DNA from: Planomonospora parontospora
GTDB taxonomy: Bacteria; Actinomycetota; Actinomycetes; Streptosporangiales; Streptosporangiaceae
Length of the DNA: 64,000 nucleotides
Direction of reading: 5' to 3'
NCBI GenBank assembly: GCA_014647935.1
Contig: BMQD01000006.1
Coordinates: 248,001-312,000, forward strand
Shown: positions 16,584 to 26,255 of the stretch, one piece after another
Numbering within the stretch: position 1 is the stretch's first letter
Layout: the number at the start of each line of letters is the position of its first letter
Notes under the pieces: generated by a model
The model's input: only the letters and a program-made list of their open reading frames with translations
What the model was told of the DNA's origin: nothing
The model's database searches: none
Position numbers and translations under genes: made by a program

Positions 16584-18209
16584 TCACGCGACCGCCGCGC
16601 CGCCGGTGGTTCGCCCGACCGCCGCCCGGTCCGCCGCGACCAGCTCGGCGGCCCTCTCGGCGATCATGACCGTGGGGGCGTGGGTGTGGCCCCGGTTGAT
16701 GACCGGCATGACCGAGGCGTCGGCGACGCGCAGCGCGGAGATCCCCCGGACCCGCAGCGACGGATCGACGACCGACTCCTCGTCCGCGCCCATCCGGCAG
16801 GTGCCGACCGGGTGGTAGAGGGTCTCGCTGCGCTCCCGGATCCAGCGGACGAGCTCCTCGTCGGTCTCCGGACCCCAGTACGGGGCCATCGGCGGCCCCG
16901 TGAAAGGCGCGAGGGCCGCGGTGGCGAACAGCTCCTTGGCCCGGCGCAGCCCGGCCACCTGCCGCCGGACGTCGGCCTCGGCCGTCAGGTAACCGGGGTC
17001 GATCACCACGTCGCGGCCGCTCAGCGTGATCCGGCCGCGGCTCTCCGGCTGGAGCAGGATCGAGGCGATGGTCAGCCCGTGCCCGGACGGCGGCGTCAGG
17101 CCGTGGTCGACGAACGGGCCGGGGGCGAAGATCAGCTCAATGTCGGGAGCCGGCTCGGCGGGGCCGGTGCGGATGAAGGCCACCGCCTCGCCGACGTTGG
17201 AGGTGAGCATGCCGCTCCGGCCGATCAGGAAGCGGAGCAGGTTCGGCACCGACTCCGCCCCGGCGAGCGTGACCGGCCGGGGGCACTGCAGGAAGATCCC
17301 CGAGGCCAGGTGGTCCTGGAGGTTGGCGCCCACCTGCGGCAGGTCGCGGAGCGGCTCGACGCCCTCCGCGCGCAGTTCCCCGGCCGGGCCGACGCCGGAC
17401 AGCATCAGCAGGTGGGGCGAGCCGATCGCGCCGGCCGACAGGATCACCTCCCGCCGCGCGCGCACCACCGTGCCGCCGGGGCCGGCGGCGCCACCGGAAC
17501 CGCCCGGTCCCGGGCCCGGGCCGTACTCCACGCCCGTCGCGCGGCCGCCCTCCAGGAGCACCCGGCGCGCGTGCGCGCCGGTGACCACGGTGAGGTTGGG
17601 CCGCCTGAGCGCGGGTCTGAGGTAGGCGTCGGCGGCGCTCCAGCGGCGGCCTCGGTTCTGCGTGACGGGGGTCGGGCAGTAGCCCTCGTTGGAGGGGCCG
17701 TTCAGCTCCTCCAGCCGGGTGAGCCCGAGCTCCTCGCAGGCCGCCAGGAACGCGGCCGTGGTGACGTTGGGACTGCGCAGCTCGGAGATGTGGATCGGGC
17801 CGTCGCCGCCGTACACCCCGCCGCGGTTGCTGCCGACGCGCCGCTCGGCCCGCCGGAAGTACGGCAGGACCTCGTCGTAGGACCAGCCCGGCACGTTCCA
17901 GCCGTCGTAGTCGGCCCGGTGCCCGCGGACCCACATCTGCGCGTTGAGCGAGGAGGAGCCGCCGAGCATCCGGCCCCGCGGCCAGTACAGCTCCCGGCCG
18001 GACAGCCCGGCCTGCCCGGCGGTGGTGAAGTTCCAGTCGCACGGCGTCTTGAAGAGCTTGGCGAACCCGGCGGGCATGCGGACCTCGAGCTTCGCGTCGG
18101 AGCCGCCCGCCTCGAGCAGGGCGACGCTCACCGACGGGTCCGCCGAGAGCCGGTTCGCCAGGACGCATCCCGCCGACCCGGCTCCCACGATCACGTAGTC
18201 GTACTCCAT
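16584..18209 (-). CDS. GMC-family FAD oxidoreductase (choline/alcohol dehydrogenase type)
   Basis: 541 residues from the ATG at 18209, with AAGGGG eight bases upstream (a GTG two codons earlier is too close to that site). The N-terminal Rossmann motif '[17 protein letters not shown]' binds FAD. '[19 protein letters not shown]' is the first GMC signature and '[19 protein letters not shown]' the second. The C-terminal '[11 protein letters not shown]' and later '[13 protein letters not shown]' hold the catalytic His and partner. Family members oxidise alcohols to aldehydes or acids. Beside three hydroxylating P450s and opposite an acyl-CoA ligase, it could oxidise the omega-alcohol; choline is the alternative substrate. 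Confidence 0.92.
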   Translation of the reverse strand: MEYDYVIVGAGSAGCVLANRLSADPSVSVALLEAGGSDAKLEVRMPAGFAKLFKTPCDWNFTTAGQAGLSGRELYWPRGRMLGGSSSLNAQMWVRGHRADYDGWNVPGWSYDEVLPYFRRAERRVGSNRGGVYGGDGPIHISELRSPNVTTAAFLAACEELGLTRLEELNGPSNEGYCPTPVTQNRGRRWSAADAYLRPALRRPNLTVVTGAHARRVLLEGGRATGVEYGPGPGPGGSGGAAGPGGTVVRARREVILSAGAIGSPHLLMLSGVGPAGELRAEGVEPLRDLPQVGANLQDHLASGIFLQCPRPVTLAGAESVPNLLRFLIGRSGMLTSNVGEAVAFIRTGPAEPAPDIELIFAPGPFVDHGLTPPSGHGLTIASILLQPESRGRITLSGRDVVIDPGYLTAEADVRRQVAGLRRAKELFATAALAPFTGPPMAPYWGPETDEELVRWIRERSETLYHPVGTCRMGADEESVVDPSLRVRGISALRVADASVMPVINRGHTHAPTVMIAERAAELVAADRAAVGRTTGGAAVA

Positions 18210-18312
18210 GCGCACTGCCCCTTCTCCGGCGGACGGTCGGCTCGCCTCCCCCGTGAGCGGACTCTTACCTGCATACGCTCCGGTGCTTTGCCCGTCAATT
18301 TGTAACCTTCCT

Positions 18313-18328
18313 TACCTACCGGTAGGTA
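18313..18328. promoter_or_regulatory. Perfect 16-bp palindromic operator between GMC oxidoreductase and acyl-CoA ligase
   Basis: TACCTACCGGTAGGTA is a perfect palindrome in the 174-bp divergent spacer, where a repressor could control both genes. TetR-family regulators of lipid genes often bind sites of this kind. No such regulator gene is nearby. Confidence 0.65.
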
Positions 18329-18383
18329 TGCTGCGCCTGCCAGGATGAACGGGCCAGAGCTTGTCCGGAGGAGGACCCAACCC

Positions 18384-19919
18384 ATGCTCAACCTGTCGAT
18401 CGTGCTGGAGGACAGCGCCCGGGAGTGCCCCGACCGCACCGCGGTGGTCTACGGAGACCTGCGGCTGCCGTACTCCCTGGTCAACACAGTCGCGAACCAG
18501 GTTGCCAACCTGCTGGTCTCGCGCGGGATCGGCAAGGGCGACAAGGTCGCGCTCGCCTGCCCGAACCTGCCGTACTTCCCGTTCGTGTACTTCGGGATCC
18601 TCAAGGCCGGGGCGACCGTCGTGCCACTCAACATCCTGCTGCAGGCCCCGGAGATCACCTACCACCTGCAGGACTCCGAGGCCAAGGCGCTCTTCTGCTT
18701 CGAGGGGCTGCCGGACCTGCCGCTGGGCGAGCGCGGCCGGCAGGGCTTCGAGGGCGCCGAGGGCGCCGAGCACTTCTTCGTGCTGCCCGCCACCCCCTTC
18801 GCCACCGAGTCGGCGCACGGCGAGACGATCTGGGCGGCGCTGGACGGCGTCTCCGGCGAGTTCGAGACGGCGCAGACCGCACCCGACGACACCGCCGTCA
18901 TCCTCTACACCAGCGGGACCACCGGCCGCCCCAAGGGCGCCGAGCTGACCCACATGAACATGCTGATGAACGCCATGGTCTCGGACGAGATGTACCCGCG
19001 CGCCGAGGGCGGCGACGCCTACCTCGCGGTGCTGCCGCTCTTCCACTCCTTCGGCCAGACCGTGGTCATGAACGCCGGGTTCCGCCGCCGCGCCACCCTC
19101 GTGCTCCTGCCGCGCTTCGAGCCCGGCCCCGCGCTGGAGCTGATGCGCAAGGAGAACGTGACCCTGTTCGCAGGCGTGCCGACCATGTACTGGGGCATGC
19201 TGACGAAGATCCACGCCGACGGCGACGAGGTGCCCTCCTCTCTCACCACCGCGGTGGCGGGCGGCGCGTCCTCCCCGGTCGAGGTCCTCAAGGACTTCGA
19301 GGCCACCTTCGGCATCGGCATCCTGGAGGGCTACGGCCTGTCGGAGACCTCCCCGGTGGCCAGCTTCAACCAGCTCGGCAGGCCCACCAAGCCCGGCACC
19401 ATCGGCACCCCGATCTGGGGCGTGGAGATGAAGCTGGTCGACGGCCAGTGGAACACGGTCGAGGGCGAGGGCCCGGGCGAGATCGCGATCCGCGGGCACA
19501 ACGTGATGAAGGGCTACTACAACCGGCCCGAGGCGACCGCCGAGGTCATGAAGGACGGCTGGTTCCGCACCGGCGACATCGCCACCAGGGACGCCGACGG
19601 CTACTACACGATCGTCGACCGGGCCAAGGACATGATCATCCGGGGTGGCTTCAACGTCTACCCGCGCGAGATCGAGGAGGTCCTGATGACCCACCCCGAG
19701 GTCTCGCTGGCCGCGGTGGTCGGCGTCCCGCACGACTCGCACGGCGAGGAGGTCAAGGCGTACGTCATCCGCACGCCCGGCGCCGGCCTCACCGAGGAGC
19801 AGCTGATCTCCTGGTGCAGGGAGAACATGGCGGCCTACAAGTACCCCCGCGTCGTCGAGTTCCGCGACGCGCTGCCGATGACCGCCACCGGCAAGATCCT
19901 CAAGCGCGAGCTCCGCTAG
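18384..19919 (+). CDS. Long-chain acyl-CoA ligase (AMP-forming, FadD type)
   Basis: 511 residues from the ATG at 18384, with GGAGGAGG nine bases upstream; the upstream in-frame ATG at 18345 has no such site. Activates fatty acids as acyl-adenylates, then acyl-CoA. AMP-binding P-loop 'YTSGTTGRPKGAE', 'GYGLSETSPV', 'GWFRTGDIA', 'RAKDMIIRGGFNVYP' and the C-terminal catalytic Lys in 'ATGKILKREL' are all present. Divergent from the GMC/P450 cluster across a palindromic operator, so probably co-regulated with it. Confidence 0.95.
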   Translation: MLNLSIVLEDSARECPDRTAVVYGDLRLPYSLVNTVANQVANLLVSRGIGKGDKVALACPNLPYFPFVYFGILKAGATVVPLNILLQAPEITYHLQDSEAKALFCFEGLPDLPLGERGRQGFEGAEGAEHFFVLPATPFATESAHGETIWAALDGVSGEFETAQTAPDDTAVILYTSGTTGRPKGAELTHMNMLMNAMVSDEMYPRAEGGDAYLAVLPLFHSFGQTVVMNAGFRRRATLVLLPRFEPGPALELMRKENVTLFAGVPTMYWGMLTKIHADGDEVPSSLTTAVAGGASSPVEVLKDFEATFGIGILEGYGLSETSPVASFNQLGRPTKPGTIGTPIWGVEMKLVDGQWNTVEGEGPGEIAIRGHNVMKGYYNRPEATAEVMKDGWFRTGDIATRDADGYYTIVDRAKDMIIRGGFNVYPREIEEVLMTHPEVSLAAVVGVPHDSHGEEVKAYVIRTPGAGLTEEQLISWCRENMAAYKYPRVVEFRDALPMTATGKILKRELR

Positions 19920-19929
19920 TCCCGCGTTC

Positions 19930-19971
19930 CGCGGAGCCCCCGAGTCCCCTCCGGGATCTGAGGGCTCCGCG
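19930..19971 (+). terminator. Terminator hairpin after acyl-CoA ligase
   Basis: CGCGGAGCCC (19930-19939) pairs perfectly with GGGCTCCGCG (19962-19971), starting 10 bases past the stop. Confidence 0.6.
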
Positions 19972-20102
19972 CCTCCGGAGGGCGTCCGCCGCCGCGCCCG
20001 GCGGGATCACCCAGGTCACCCGGATCGCCCGGATCCCGGCCGGTCGCCGCCGCGACCGGCCGGACTCCTCAGGTTCCGGCCCGCGGTGCCGACAGGACGG
20101 AC

Positions 20103-21557
20103 ATGACGGTCGGGAAGACAGGGCTTTTCCTCACTGCGGCGGTCGCGGCCTCAGCCGTGACCGCCGCCACGTACGCATCGACGCTGGGCCAGATCCTCTA
20201 CTTCGCCGTGTACGGCGCGGTCTGCGCCCTGGCGTGGTGGGCGGCGCTGCGCTCCGGGGCGGGGGCCGCCCGCCGGCCGTGGTTGCTCATCGCGCTCGCC
20301 CAGACGCTCTGGCTGACCGGCGACGTGATCGAGATGGTGTTCTTCCTCACCGGGGAGGTGCCCCCGGTCGGGATCAGCGACGTCCTCTGGCTCGGCGGCT
20401 ACCCCCTCATCGCCGCGGCCCTGGTCCTGATGGCCCGCCACCGGGCGCCCGGCAGGCTCCGCGCCGGCGCGCTCGACGCGCTGACCCTCGCCACCGTGGC
20501 CGCCCTCGCCTCCTGGCAGTTCCTGATCGAACCCCTCTTCGGCGAAGGCCTGAGCCTCGCCGTGACGATCGTGCCCGCCCTCTACCCGGTCGGCGACATC
20601 GTGCTGCTGGCGGCCGCGCTGTTCCTCGTCCTGTCCCCCGGCGAGCGCGGCACCCCGACCTACCTGCTGCTCACCGCCGTCTTCACCTACCTGGCCGTCG
20701 ACCTCGGCTACAACCTGCTGCCCTACGTGCTCGACTACTCGTACGTGGAGCGGCTCGGGGCCGGGCTGCTGCTCGGCCACGCGGTGCTCGTCGCGGCCAT
20801 GCTGCATCCCGGTCACGCCGAGCTGACCCGTCCCGGCTCCCGCATGGGCACCCTCCACCCCGCGCGGGTCCTCTTCCTCGGCATGGCGCTGCTGGGCACG
20901 CCCGCCCTGGCCCTGCGGCACTCCGGTTTCAGCGGTGAGGAACTGGCGCTCATCCTGGCCGGTTCGGGCTGCGCGGCCTTCGTGCTGACCCGGTTCACCA
21001 TGGCGGTCCGCGAGCAGGAGCGGATGCAGGCCCAGATGGCCTACCAGGCGCACCACGACCCGCTGACCGGGCTGGCCAACCGGACCGTGCTGCACGACAC
21101 CCTGGAGCGGGTCATGCGTGCCCCCGGCACCGGGGTGGCGGTGCTCTACCTCGACCTCGACGGGTTCAAGGCCGTCAACGACACCCACGGCCACGAGGCC
21201 GGCGACGCGGTGCTCGGCGCGGTCGCCGAGCGCCTGTCGGCCGCGGTGCGCGGCGGCGACCTGGTCGCCCGCCTCGGCGGCGACGAGTTCGTCCTGCTCT
21301 GCCCCGGGGCCTCGCACGACGACGCCGTGCGCCTGGCCGAGCGCGTCCTGCGCGAGGTCTCCGCTCCGGTGCCGTTCCGGGGGCACGAGCTCTCCGTCGG
21401 AGCCAGCGTCGGCATCGCCGCCTGCGCCGGCGAAGCGTCCGGCAACGCCGCGGTGGGGATCCTGCGCGCGGCCGACACCGCGATGTACTCGGCCAAGCGC
21501 CTCGGCAGGGGCCGCTGGGTCACGGCCGACTCCGCCGACCCGATCATGGCCGCCTGA
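20103..21557 (+). CDS. Membrane-bound diguanylate cyclase (GGDEF protein)
   Basis: 484 residues. About nine hydrophobic segments fill residues 1-300, forming an unassigned membrane sensor. The C-terminal 170 residues are a GGDEF domain: 'HHDPLTGLANRTVLHD', 'YLDLDGFKAVNDTHGHEAGD' and an intact catalytic loop 'ARLGGDEFVLL'. No RxxD inhibitory site is obvious before the loop and there is no EAL domain, so active c-di-GMP synthesis is expected. In filamentous actinomycetes c-di-GMP governs development through BldD. Monocistronic, flanked by terminators on both sides. Confidence 0.93.
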   Translation: MTVGKTGLFLTAAVAASAVTAATYASTLGQILYFAVYGAVCALAWWAALRSGAGAARRPWLLIALAQTLWLTGDVIEMVFFLTGEVPPVGISDVLWLGGYPLIAAALVLMARHRAPGRLRAGALDALTLATVAALASWQFLIEPLFGEGLSLAVTIVPALYPVGDIVLLAAALFLVLSPGERGTPTYLLLTAVFTYLAVDLGYNLLPYVLDYSYVERLGAGLLLGHAVLVAAMLHPGHAELTRPGSRMGTLHPARVLFLGMALLGTPALALRHSGFSGEELALILAGSGCAAFVLTRFTMAVREQERMQAQMAYQAHHDPLTGLANRTVLHDTLERVMRAPGTGVAVLYLDLDGFKAVNDTHGHEAGDAVLGAVAERLSAAVRGGDLVARLGGDEFVLLCPGASHDDAVRLAERVLREVSAPVPFRGHELSVGASVGIAACAGEASGNAAVGILRAADTAMYSAKRLGRGRWVTADSADPIMAA

Positions 21558-21631
21558 CCGCGCCACGACCAGCGGTCCGGTCGGCCGGGGACCACGGTGG
21601 TCCGCCCTCCCGAAAAGGCCGCGTCACCCCG

Positions 21632-21688
21632 CCCGGCGCGGCGGGGACCGCGGCGGCCGTCCGGACGAGCCGCGGTCCCCGCGCCGGG
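21632..21688. terminator. Bidirectional terminator between the GGDEF gene and the CFA-synthase-like gene
   Basis: A long inverted repeat of about 19-20 bp per arm (21632-21654 with 21669-21688) with one bulged base. It ends directly at the stop codon of the minus-strand gene. Confidence 0.65.
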
Positions 21689-22948
21689 TCAGGGCCAGTC
21701 GCGGGCCGGGCGGAGCGGCATGCGGGCGCCGCCCTGGGAGTCGAGCCTGCTCGCCAGCACCTGGTGGAGCTGGATCTTGTTGCGCTCGAAGCCGACCACG
21801 CAGCCGGCCATGTAGAGCCGCCAGACCCTGGCCCGGCCCCGGCCCACCTCCCGGACGGCCTCCTCCCAGTGGTCGTCGAGGTTGGCGGACCAGTGGCGGA
21901 GGGTCTGGGCGTAGTGCTCGCGGAGGTTCTCCTCGTGGCGGATCTCGAAGCCGTTGTCCTCCATCTCGCAGACCAGGGTGCCCACGGACTCCAGCTCCCC
22001 GTCGGGGAAGACGTAGCGGTTGATGAAACCGCCGACGTTGATCGTCTTCTCCCTGCCGGTGGGCCGGGTGATGCAGTGGTTGAGCAGGCGCCCGCCGGGC
22101 ACGAGCTTGCCGTACAGGAAGCCGAAGTAGAACGGCAGCTGGTCCCTGCCGATGTGCTCGGTCAGGCCGATCGAGCTGACCGCGTCGAACCCGGTCTCCC
22201 TGACGTCGCGGTAGTCGGAGTGCCGGATCTCGACCAGGTCGCCGAGCCCGGCCTCGGCGACGGCCTTCTGCCCCCACTCCGCCTGCTGCCGGGAGAGGGT
22301 GACGGCCAGCACCTTGACGCCGTACTCGCGGGCGGCGTGGATGGCCATGCCGCCCCAGCCGCAACCCACGTCCAGCAGCCGCATCCCCGGCGCCAGTCCC
22401 AGTTTCCTGGCCACCAGGTCGAACTTGGCGAACTGCGCCTCCTCCAGGGACGCCTCCGCGGTGGGGAAGACCGCGCAGGTGTAGGCCATGGAGGGGCCGA
22501 GCACCCACTCGTAGAAGGTGTTGGACACGTCGTAGTGGTGGTGGATCACCTCGGCGTCCCGCCGTTTGGCGTGCCGGCTGCCGAGCCTGGCCATCATGCT
22601 GCGCCGTACCTCCTGGGCGGGGGGCGGCAGCCACATCGTCAGGGGCTTGACGCCCAGGGCCCGGACGGTGGCGAGCTTCTCGGCCACCGTGAGGTCGTTG
22701 ATGGTCAGCGACCACATCCGCGACAGCAGGGTGTACATGTCCCCGTGCACGTCGAGGTGGCCCGACACGTACGCCCGGGCGAGACCCAGTTCGCCGGGCG
22801 CCTGCGCCAGATAGGCCACCGCGATGGGGGATTTCACCTCCAGGGTGACTTCCGCGTCGGAGGGACCGGCCTTGCTGCCGTCGTAGGCGGCGAAACCGAT
22901 GCCCGCATCGGGACCGACGACGTTCTCGAAGATCTCCGCGAGCCTCAC
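21689..22948 (-). CDS. CFA-synthase-like methyltransferase, TmsB/BfaB type (10-methyl fatty acid synthesis)
   Basis: 419 residues from the GTG at 22948, with GGGAGG eight bases upstream. N-terminal CFA-synthase domain, then the SAM-binding motif 'LLDVGCGWGGMAIHAA' and 'VSSIGLTEHIG', 'FYFGFLYGKLVPGGRLLNH', typical of cyclopropane-fatty-acid synthases. It lies 14 bases after a FAD-binding oxidoreductase in the same direction. This two-gene arrangement is the TmsA/TmsB (BfaA/BfaB) pair of mycobacteria and other actinobacteria: the methyltransferase converts an oleoyl lipid to the 10-methylene form and the flavoprotein reduces it to 10-methylstearate (tuberculostearate). Simple cyclopropanation is the alternative, but the partner argues against it. 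Confidence 0.85.
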   Translation of the reverse strand: MRLAEIFENVVGPDAGIGFAAYDGSKAGPSDAEVTLEVKSPIAVAYLAQAPGELGLARAYVSGHLDVHGDMYTLLSRMWSLTINDLTVAEKLATVRALGVKPLTMWLPPPAQEVRRSMMARLGSRHAKRRDAEVIHHHYDVSNTFYEWVLGPSMAYTCAVFPTAEASLEEAQFAKFDLVARKLGLAPGMRLLDVGCGWGGMAIHAAREYGVKVLAVTLSRQQAEWGQKAVAEAGLGDLVEIRHSDYRDVRETGFDAVSSIGLTEHIGRDQLPFYFGFLYGKLVPGGRLLNHCITRPTGREKTINVGGFINRYVFPDGELESVGTLVCEMEDNGFEIRHEENLREHYAQTLRHWSANLDDHWEEAVREVGRGRARVWRLYMAGCVVGFERNKIQLHQVLASRLDSQGGARMPLRPARDWP

Positions 22949-22962
22949 AGAAGCAAACCTCC

Positions 22963-24330
22963 CTAGCGCCCCCGTACGCACTTGTCGTAGAGATCGAGCA
23001 ACCGGCCGCCGGGGTCGTACGCCCGTTTGACCGGCCAGTAGGCGTCCCCGTTGTAGAGGCGCCAGAATTCGTCCCGGGGGTAGAACGACGTGGAGTAAAG
23101 AGACTTGTGGCCCTCGATCGCGTGCACCTCGTGCTCGATCAGCCGGTTGTGGTAGCCGTCGAACTGGCCCCGGGGCAGTGGGACGACCCCCCAGAAGCCG
23201 AAGTTCACGTACAGCCGGCCGGGCTCCAGCGGATAGAGCGGCCACTCCTCCGCCGACCTGAGCGGGCACATCCAGACCGGCGTCATGCCGACCTTCTCGT
23301 GGAAGAACTCCAGGAAGTCGGCGCCGCGCTCGACCGGCACCTCGATGTCCTGGATGACCGACTCGTGCACGGGCCTGCCCTGCCAGCGGTCCAGCCGGGC
23401 GGTCACGCCGTATCTACGGTCGAGGCCGACGAGCCTGCGGTAGACGTCGGACCGCATCCACCGGCGCGGCATCAGCGAGCGCACCAGCGGATCCTGCACC
23501 CCGAACGCGCGCGAGCACCAGAACCAGTCGGTGTCCCAGCGCCACAGGTAGTCGCGGACGGTCAGCCAGTCGCGGGTCCTGGTCCTGATCGACTGGTAGT
23601 AGATCCGCATGCCGGTGTAGTCCGAGACGTACGGCGCGCGCTCGGCGAACCGGCCGAGGGTGATGTAGAGCTCGTCGGGGGCGAAGAAGGTGCCGTCCAC
23701 GAAGTCGACCGGCTCGCCGTCGTGCTCGCCCCGCTCGCAGATCTCGTTCATGGCGAGCATGCACTTGTGGGCGTCGGTGAACTCCAGGTGCGTCAGCCGG
23801 ACGTACGGCCGGACCGGCTTGAGGCGGATCCGGATCCGGAGCGCGTAGCCGAGCGTGCCGTAGGAGTTGGGGAAGGCGCGGAACAGCTCGCGGTGCTCGT
23901 TGTCGTCGCGGGCGACGACGACGCGCCCGTCACCGGTGAGGATCTCCAGCTCCTCGACCGACTCGTGCGGCAGCCCGTCCCGGAAGCTGGTGGACTCGAT
24001 GCCGAGACCGGTCACCGCGCCGCCGAGCGTGATGGTCTTGAGCTGGGGCACGACGTACGGCATGAGCCCGTGCGGGAGCGTGGCGTCCACGAGGTGCTCG
24101 TAGGTCGTCATCCCCTGGACCTCGGCGGTCATCGCGACCGGGTCGACCTCGATGACGCGGTCCAGGTCCCTGGCGGAGAGCCGGGCGGCGCGGGCGCCGT
24201 CACGGAACCGGAAGAGGTTCGTGGTGGCCTTGGCCAGCCGGGGCGCGGCCCCGGAGGGGATCGCCGCGTAGGACTCCCTGATCTGCTCGACCGCCCGCCG
24301 GTGCGCCGACATAGGTGTCGTGGGCGTCAC
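22963..24330 (-). CDS. FAD-binding oxidoreductase, TmsA/BfaA type
   Basis: 455 residues from a GTG at 24330 (an ATG six codons in, at 24312, is possible). The PP-loop-type FAD domain (FAD_binding_4) is visible as 'VEVDP...' followed by 'LKTITLGGAVTGLGIESTSFRDGLPHE' and 'LFRAFPNSYGTLGYALRIRI'. The sequence resembles DWARF1/DHCR24-like flavoproteins, the group to which the 10-methylene fatty acyl reductase BfaA/TmsA belongs. It is first in an operon with the methyltransferase at 21689-22948, so its likely job is reduction of 10-methylene acyl chains with NADPH. The intergenic stretch 24331-24470 should hold the operon promoter. Confidence 0.82.
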   Translation of the reverse strand: MTPTTPMSAHRRAVEQIRESYAAIPSGAAPRLAKATTNLFRFRDGARAARLSARDLDRVIEVDPVAMTAEVQGMTTYEHLVDATLPHGLMPYVVPQLKTITLGGAVTGLGIESTSFRDGLPHESVEELEILTGDGRVVVARDDNEHRELFRAFPNSYGTLGYALRIRIRLKPVRPYVRLTHLEFTDAHKCMLAMNEICERGEHDGEPVDFVDGTFFAPDELYITLGRFAERAPYVSDYTGMRIYYQSIRTRTRDWLTVRDYLWRWDTDWFWCSRAFGVQDPLVRSLMPRRWMRSDVYRRLVGLDRRYGVTARLDRWQGRPVHESVIQDIEVPVERGADFLEFFHEKVGMTPVWMCPLRSAEEWPLYPLEPGRLYVNFGFWGVVPLPRGQFDGYHNRLIEHEVHAIEGHKSLYSTSFYPRDEFWRLYNGDAYWPVKRAYDPGGRLLDLYDKCVRGR

Positions 24331-24470
24331 AGGACATCACCCCCAGGCTCTCGACAGGAAAGATCGCCTCTAGCACGTTATCTCGCCGATGCCCGTGCGA
24401 CCAGGAGGGGTGCGTTAAACGCGCGAAAACTCTCGGGACGGGGGAGGGAGGGGCCTCCCGGTGCGCCGTG

Positions 24471-26255
24471 TCATCCCTCGCGCTCCAGCCGGAAGCTGTC
24501 GAGCACCCGGCGCATCATGGCCTGGTGCCTGTCCCACTGGGACTCCGCGGCGGTCCAGGTGAGCACGATGGCGGTGTCGCCGAGCTCGACGAAGCGCCGC
24601 ACCTCGCGGTAGTCCGTGCCGGGCGAGGCCCACTCCGCTCCGCCCCCGCCCTTCATCACCCAGCCGAACCGCCAGTCGAGCGCCCTGCCGTACCGGGTGG
24701 GGACCTCGGCGGTCTCCTCGGCGGAGATGTCGCTCCACCGGCCGATCTCCTCCCGCAGCGTCTCCTGGACCGTCTCCAGCCCGGAGACGGGGCGCAGCAC
24801 CTCCACCGACATGTGCGCGTCGCCGCGGGGGCTGGTCCAGTGGGTGTATCCGGTCTCGGCGATGTGCTCCGGCTTCCAGCCGGCCGGGTAACGGATGGAC
24901 CACCGCTCCGGGTCCTCGCCGTTCCACTGCTCCGTCCCGGCTTCGGCGGCGGCCACCCGGCGGCTCCGGGTGGGCTTCGGGGTGGGGGCGGGCGGCTCCT
25001 CGGGGGTCGCGGAGCGGATCTTCTCCTCCTCCGGCGCCGGGAGGCTCTCGGACGGGCCCGGGTCGGTCCGGGAGGCGGAGCTCTCCCCCGCCCCGGACAT
25101 GATCCATCCGGCGGCGCCGGCGCCCGCCAGGAGCACCGCCAGCACCGCGGCCACCGCCGCCGGGACCCGCACGCCGCGGGACCGCGGGGAGTGCCGGGCG
25201 GGGGCCGCACGGCCGTCCCCGCGGCCGGCGCCGTGCCGCCCCGCGTGCTCCCCGACGGGATGGCCCTGCACGGTACGGCCCTGCACGGTACGGCCCTGCG
25301 GAGCGCGGTCCTGCGGGAGGCCGTTCCGGGACGGATGGCCGTGGGACGGATGGCCCTGTCCCGGGCGGCCGCCCGGGTGTCCCGGCGCGGTGCGGCCGGG
25401 GGCCGTGCGGCTCTCGGCGGTGCGGCCGAGCGGCCCGGACGGCTCCCCGCTCACCGCGGCCAGCAGCGCGTCCGCGTGCCCGGCGGTGAGACGGTGCGCC
25501 GGGTCACGCTGGAGCAGCCCGGCGAGGACCTCGCGCATCGCCGGGTGGACCCGGCCGAGGTCGGGCTCCTCGGTGAGGAGCGCCCCCAGGGTGGCCATGG
25601 CGTCGCGCCGCTCGAACGGCCCCCTGCCGTCCGTCAGCATCGCGTACAGCGTGGCGCCGAGCGACCACAGGTCCGACCAGGGGCCGGCGTCGGTGCCCAC
25701 GGCGCGCTCCGGCGGCAGGAAGCTGGGCGAGCCGGTGACCATGCCGGTCTGGGTGAGCGAGGCGTCGCCCTCCACGGTGGCGATGCCGAAGTCGGTGAGC
25801 ACGGCCCGGCCGTCCGGGGTGAGCAGGACGTTGCTCGGCTTGACGTCGCGGTGCAGGATCCCCGCCCGGTGGGCGGTGTGCAGCGCCGAGAGCACCTGGC
25901 GGCCGATCGCGGCCACCTGGGGCACCGGCAGCGTGCCGACCTCGTCCAGGCCCTGCGCCCTGACCAGTTCCATGATGATCCAGGGGCGGCCGTCCTCCTC
26001 GGCCACGTCGTAGACCGCGACGATGCCGTGGTGGTTGAGCCGGGCCGCGGTCCTGGCCTCGCGCGAGGTGCGGGTCAGCTGGCGCTCCTGCTCCGCCGGG
26101 GACAGGTGCGGCGGGAGCAGAACCTCCTTGACGGCGACCGGGCGGTCGAGGAGCGTGTCGTGCCCCTCCCACACCACGCCCATCCCGCCGCGGCCGAGCT
26201 CGCGCATCAGCCTGTAGCGCCCGGCGATCATCCGTTCCCCGTGCGGATATGCCAT
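24471..26255 (-). CDS. Transmembrane Ser/Thr protein kinase
   Basis: 594 residues. The start at 26255 has GGGGAGAG upstream. Kinase domain about 14-275 with glycine loop 'LGRGGMGVVWEG', Lys in 'PVAVKEV', catalytic 'HRDVKPSN' and 'DFGIA'. A Gly/His/Pro-rich linker with repeated HPS and RTVQG blocks follows (about 275-365), then one membrane helix (about 368-392) and an outside domain of about 200 residues ending 'SQWDRHQAMMRRVLDSF'. The outside part has no PASTA repeats. Its 'RYPAGW' and 'LTWTAAESQWD' patterns recur in extracytoplasmic domains of other actinobacterial kinases. Ligand and substrates unknown. Confidence 0.93.
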   Translation of the reverse strand: MAYPHGERMIAGRYRLMRELGRGGMGVVWEGHDTLLDRPVAVKEVLLPPHLSPAEQERQLTRTSREARTAARLNHHGIVAVYDVAEEDGRPWIIMELVRAQGLDEVGTLPVPQVAAIGRQVLSALHTAHRAGILHRDVKPSNVLLTPDGRAVLTDFGIATVEGDASLTQTGMVTGSPSFLPPERAVGTDAGPWSDLWSLGATLYAMLTDGRGPFERRDAMATLGALLTEEPDLGRVHPAMREVLAGLLQRDPAHRLTAGHADALLAAVSGEPSGPLGRTAESRTAPGRTAPGHPGGRPGQGHPSHGHPSRNGLPQDRAPQGRTVQGRTVQGHPVGEHAGRHGAGRGDGRAAPARHSPRSRGVRVPAAVAAVLAVLLAGAGAAGWIMSGAGESSASRTDPGPSESLPAPEEEKIRSATPEEPPAPTPKPTRSRRVAAAEAGTEQWNGEDPERWSIRYPAGWKPEHIAETGYTHWTSPRGDAHMSVEVLRPVSGLETVQETLREEIGRWSDISAEETAEVPTRYGRALDWRFGWVMKGGGGAEWASPGTDYREVRRFVELGDTAIVLTWTAAESQWDRHQAMMRRVLDSFRLEREG

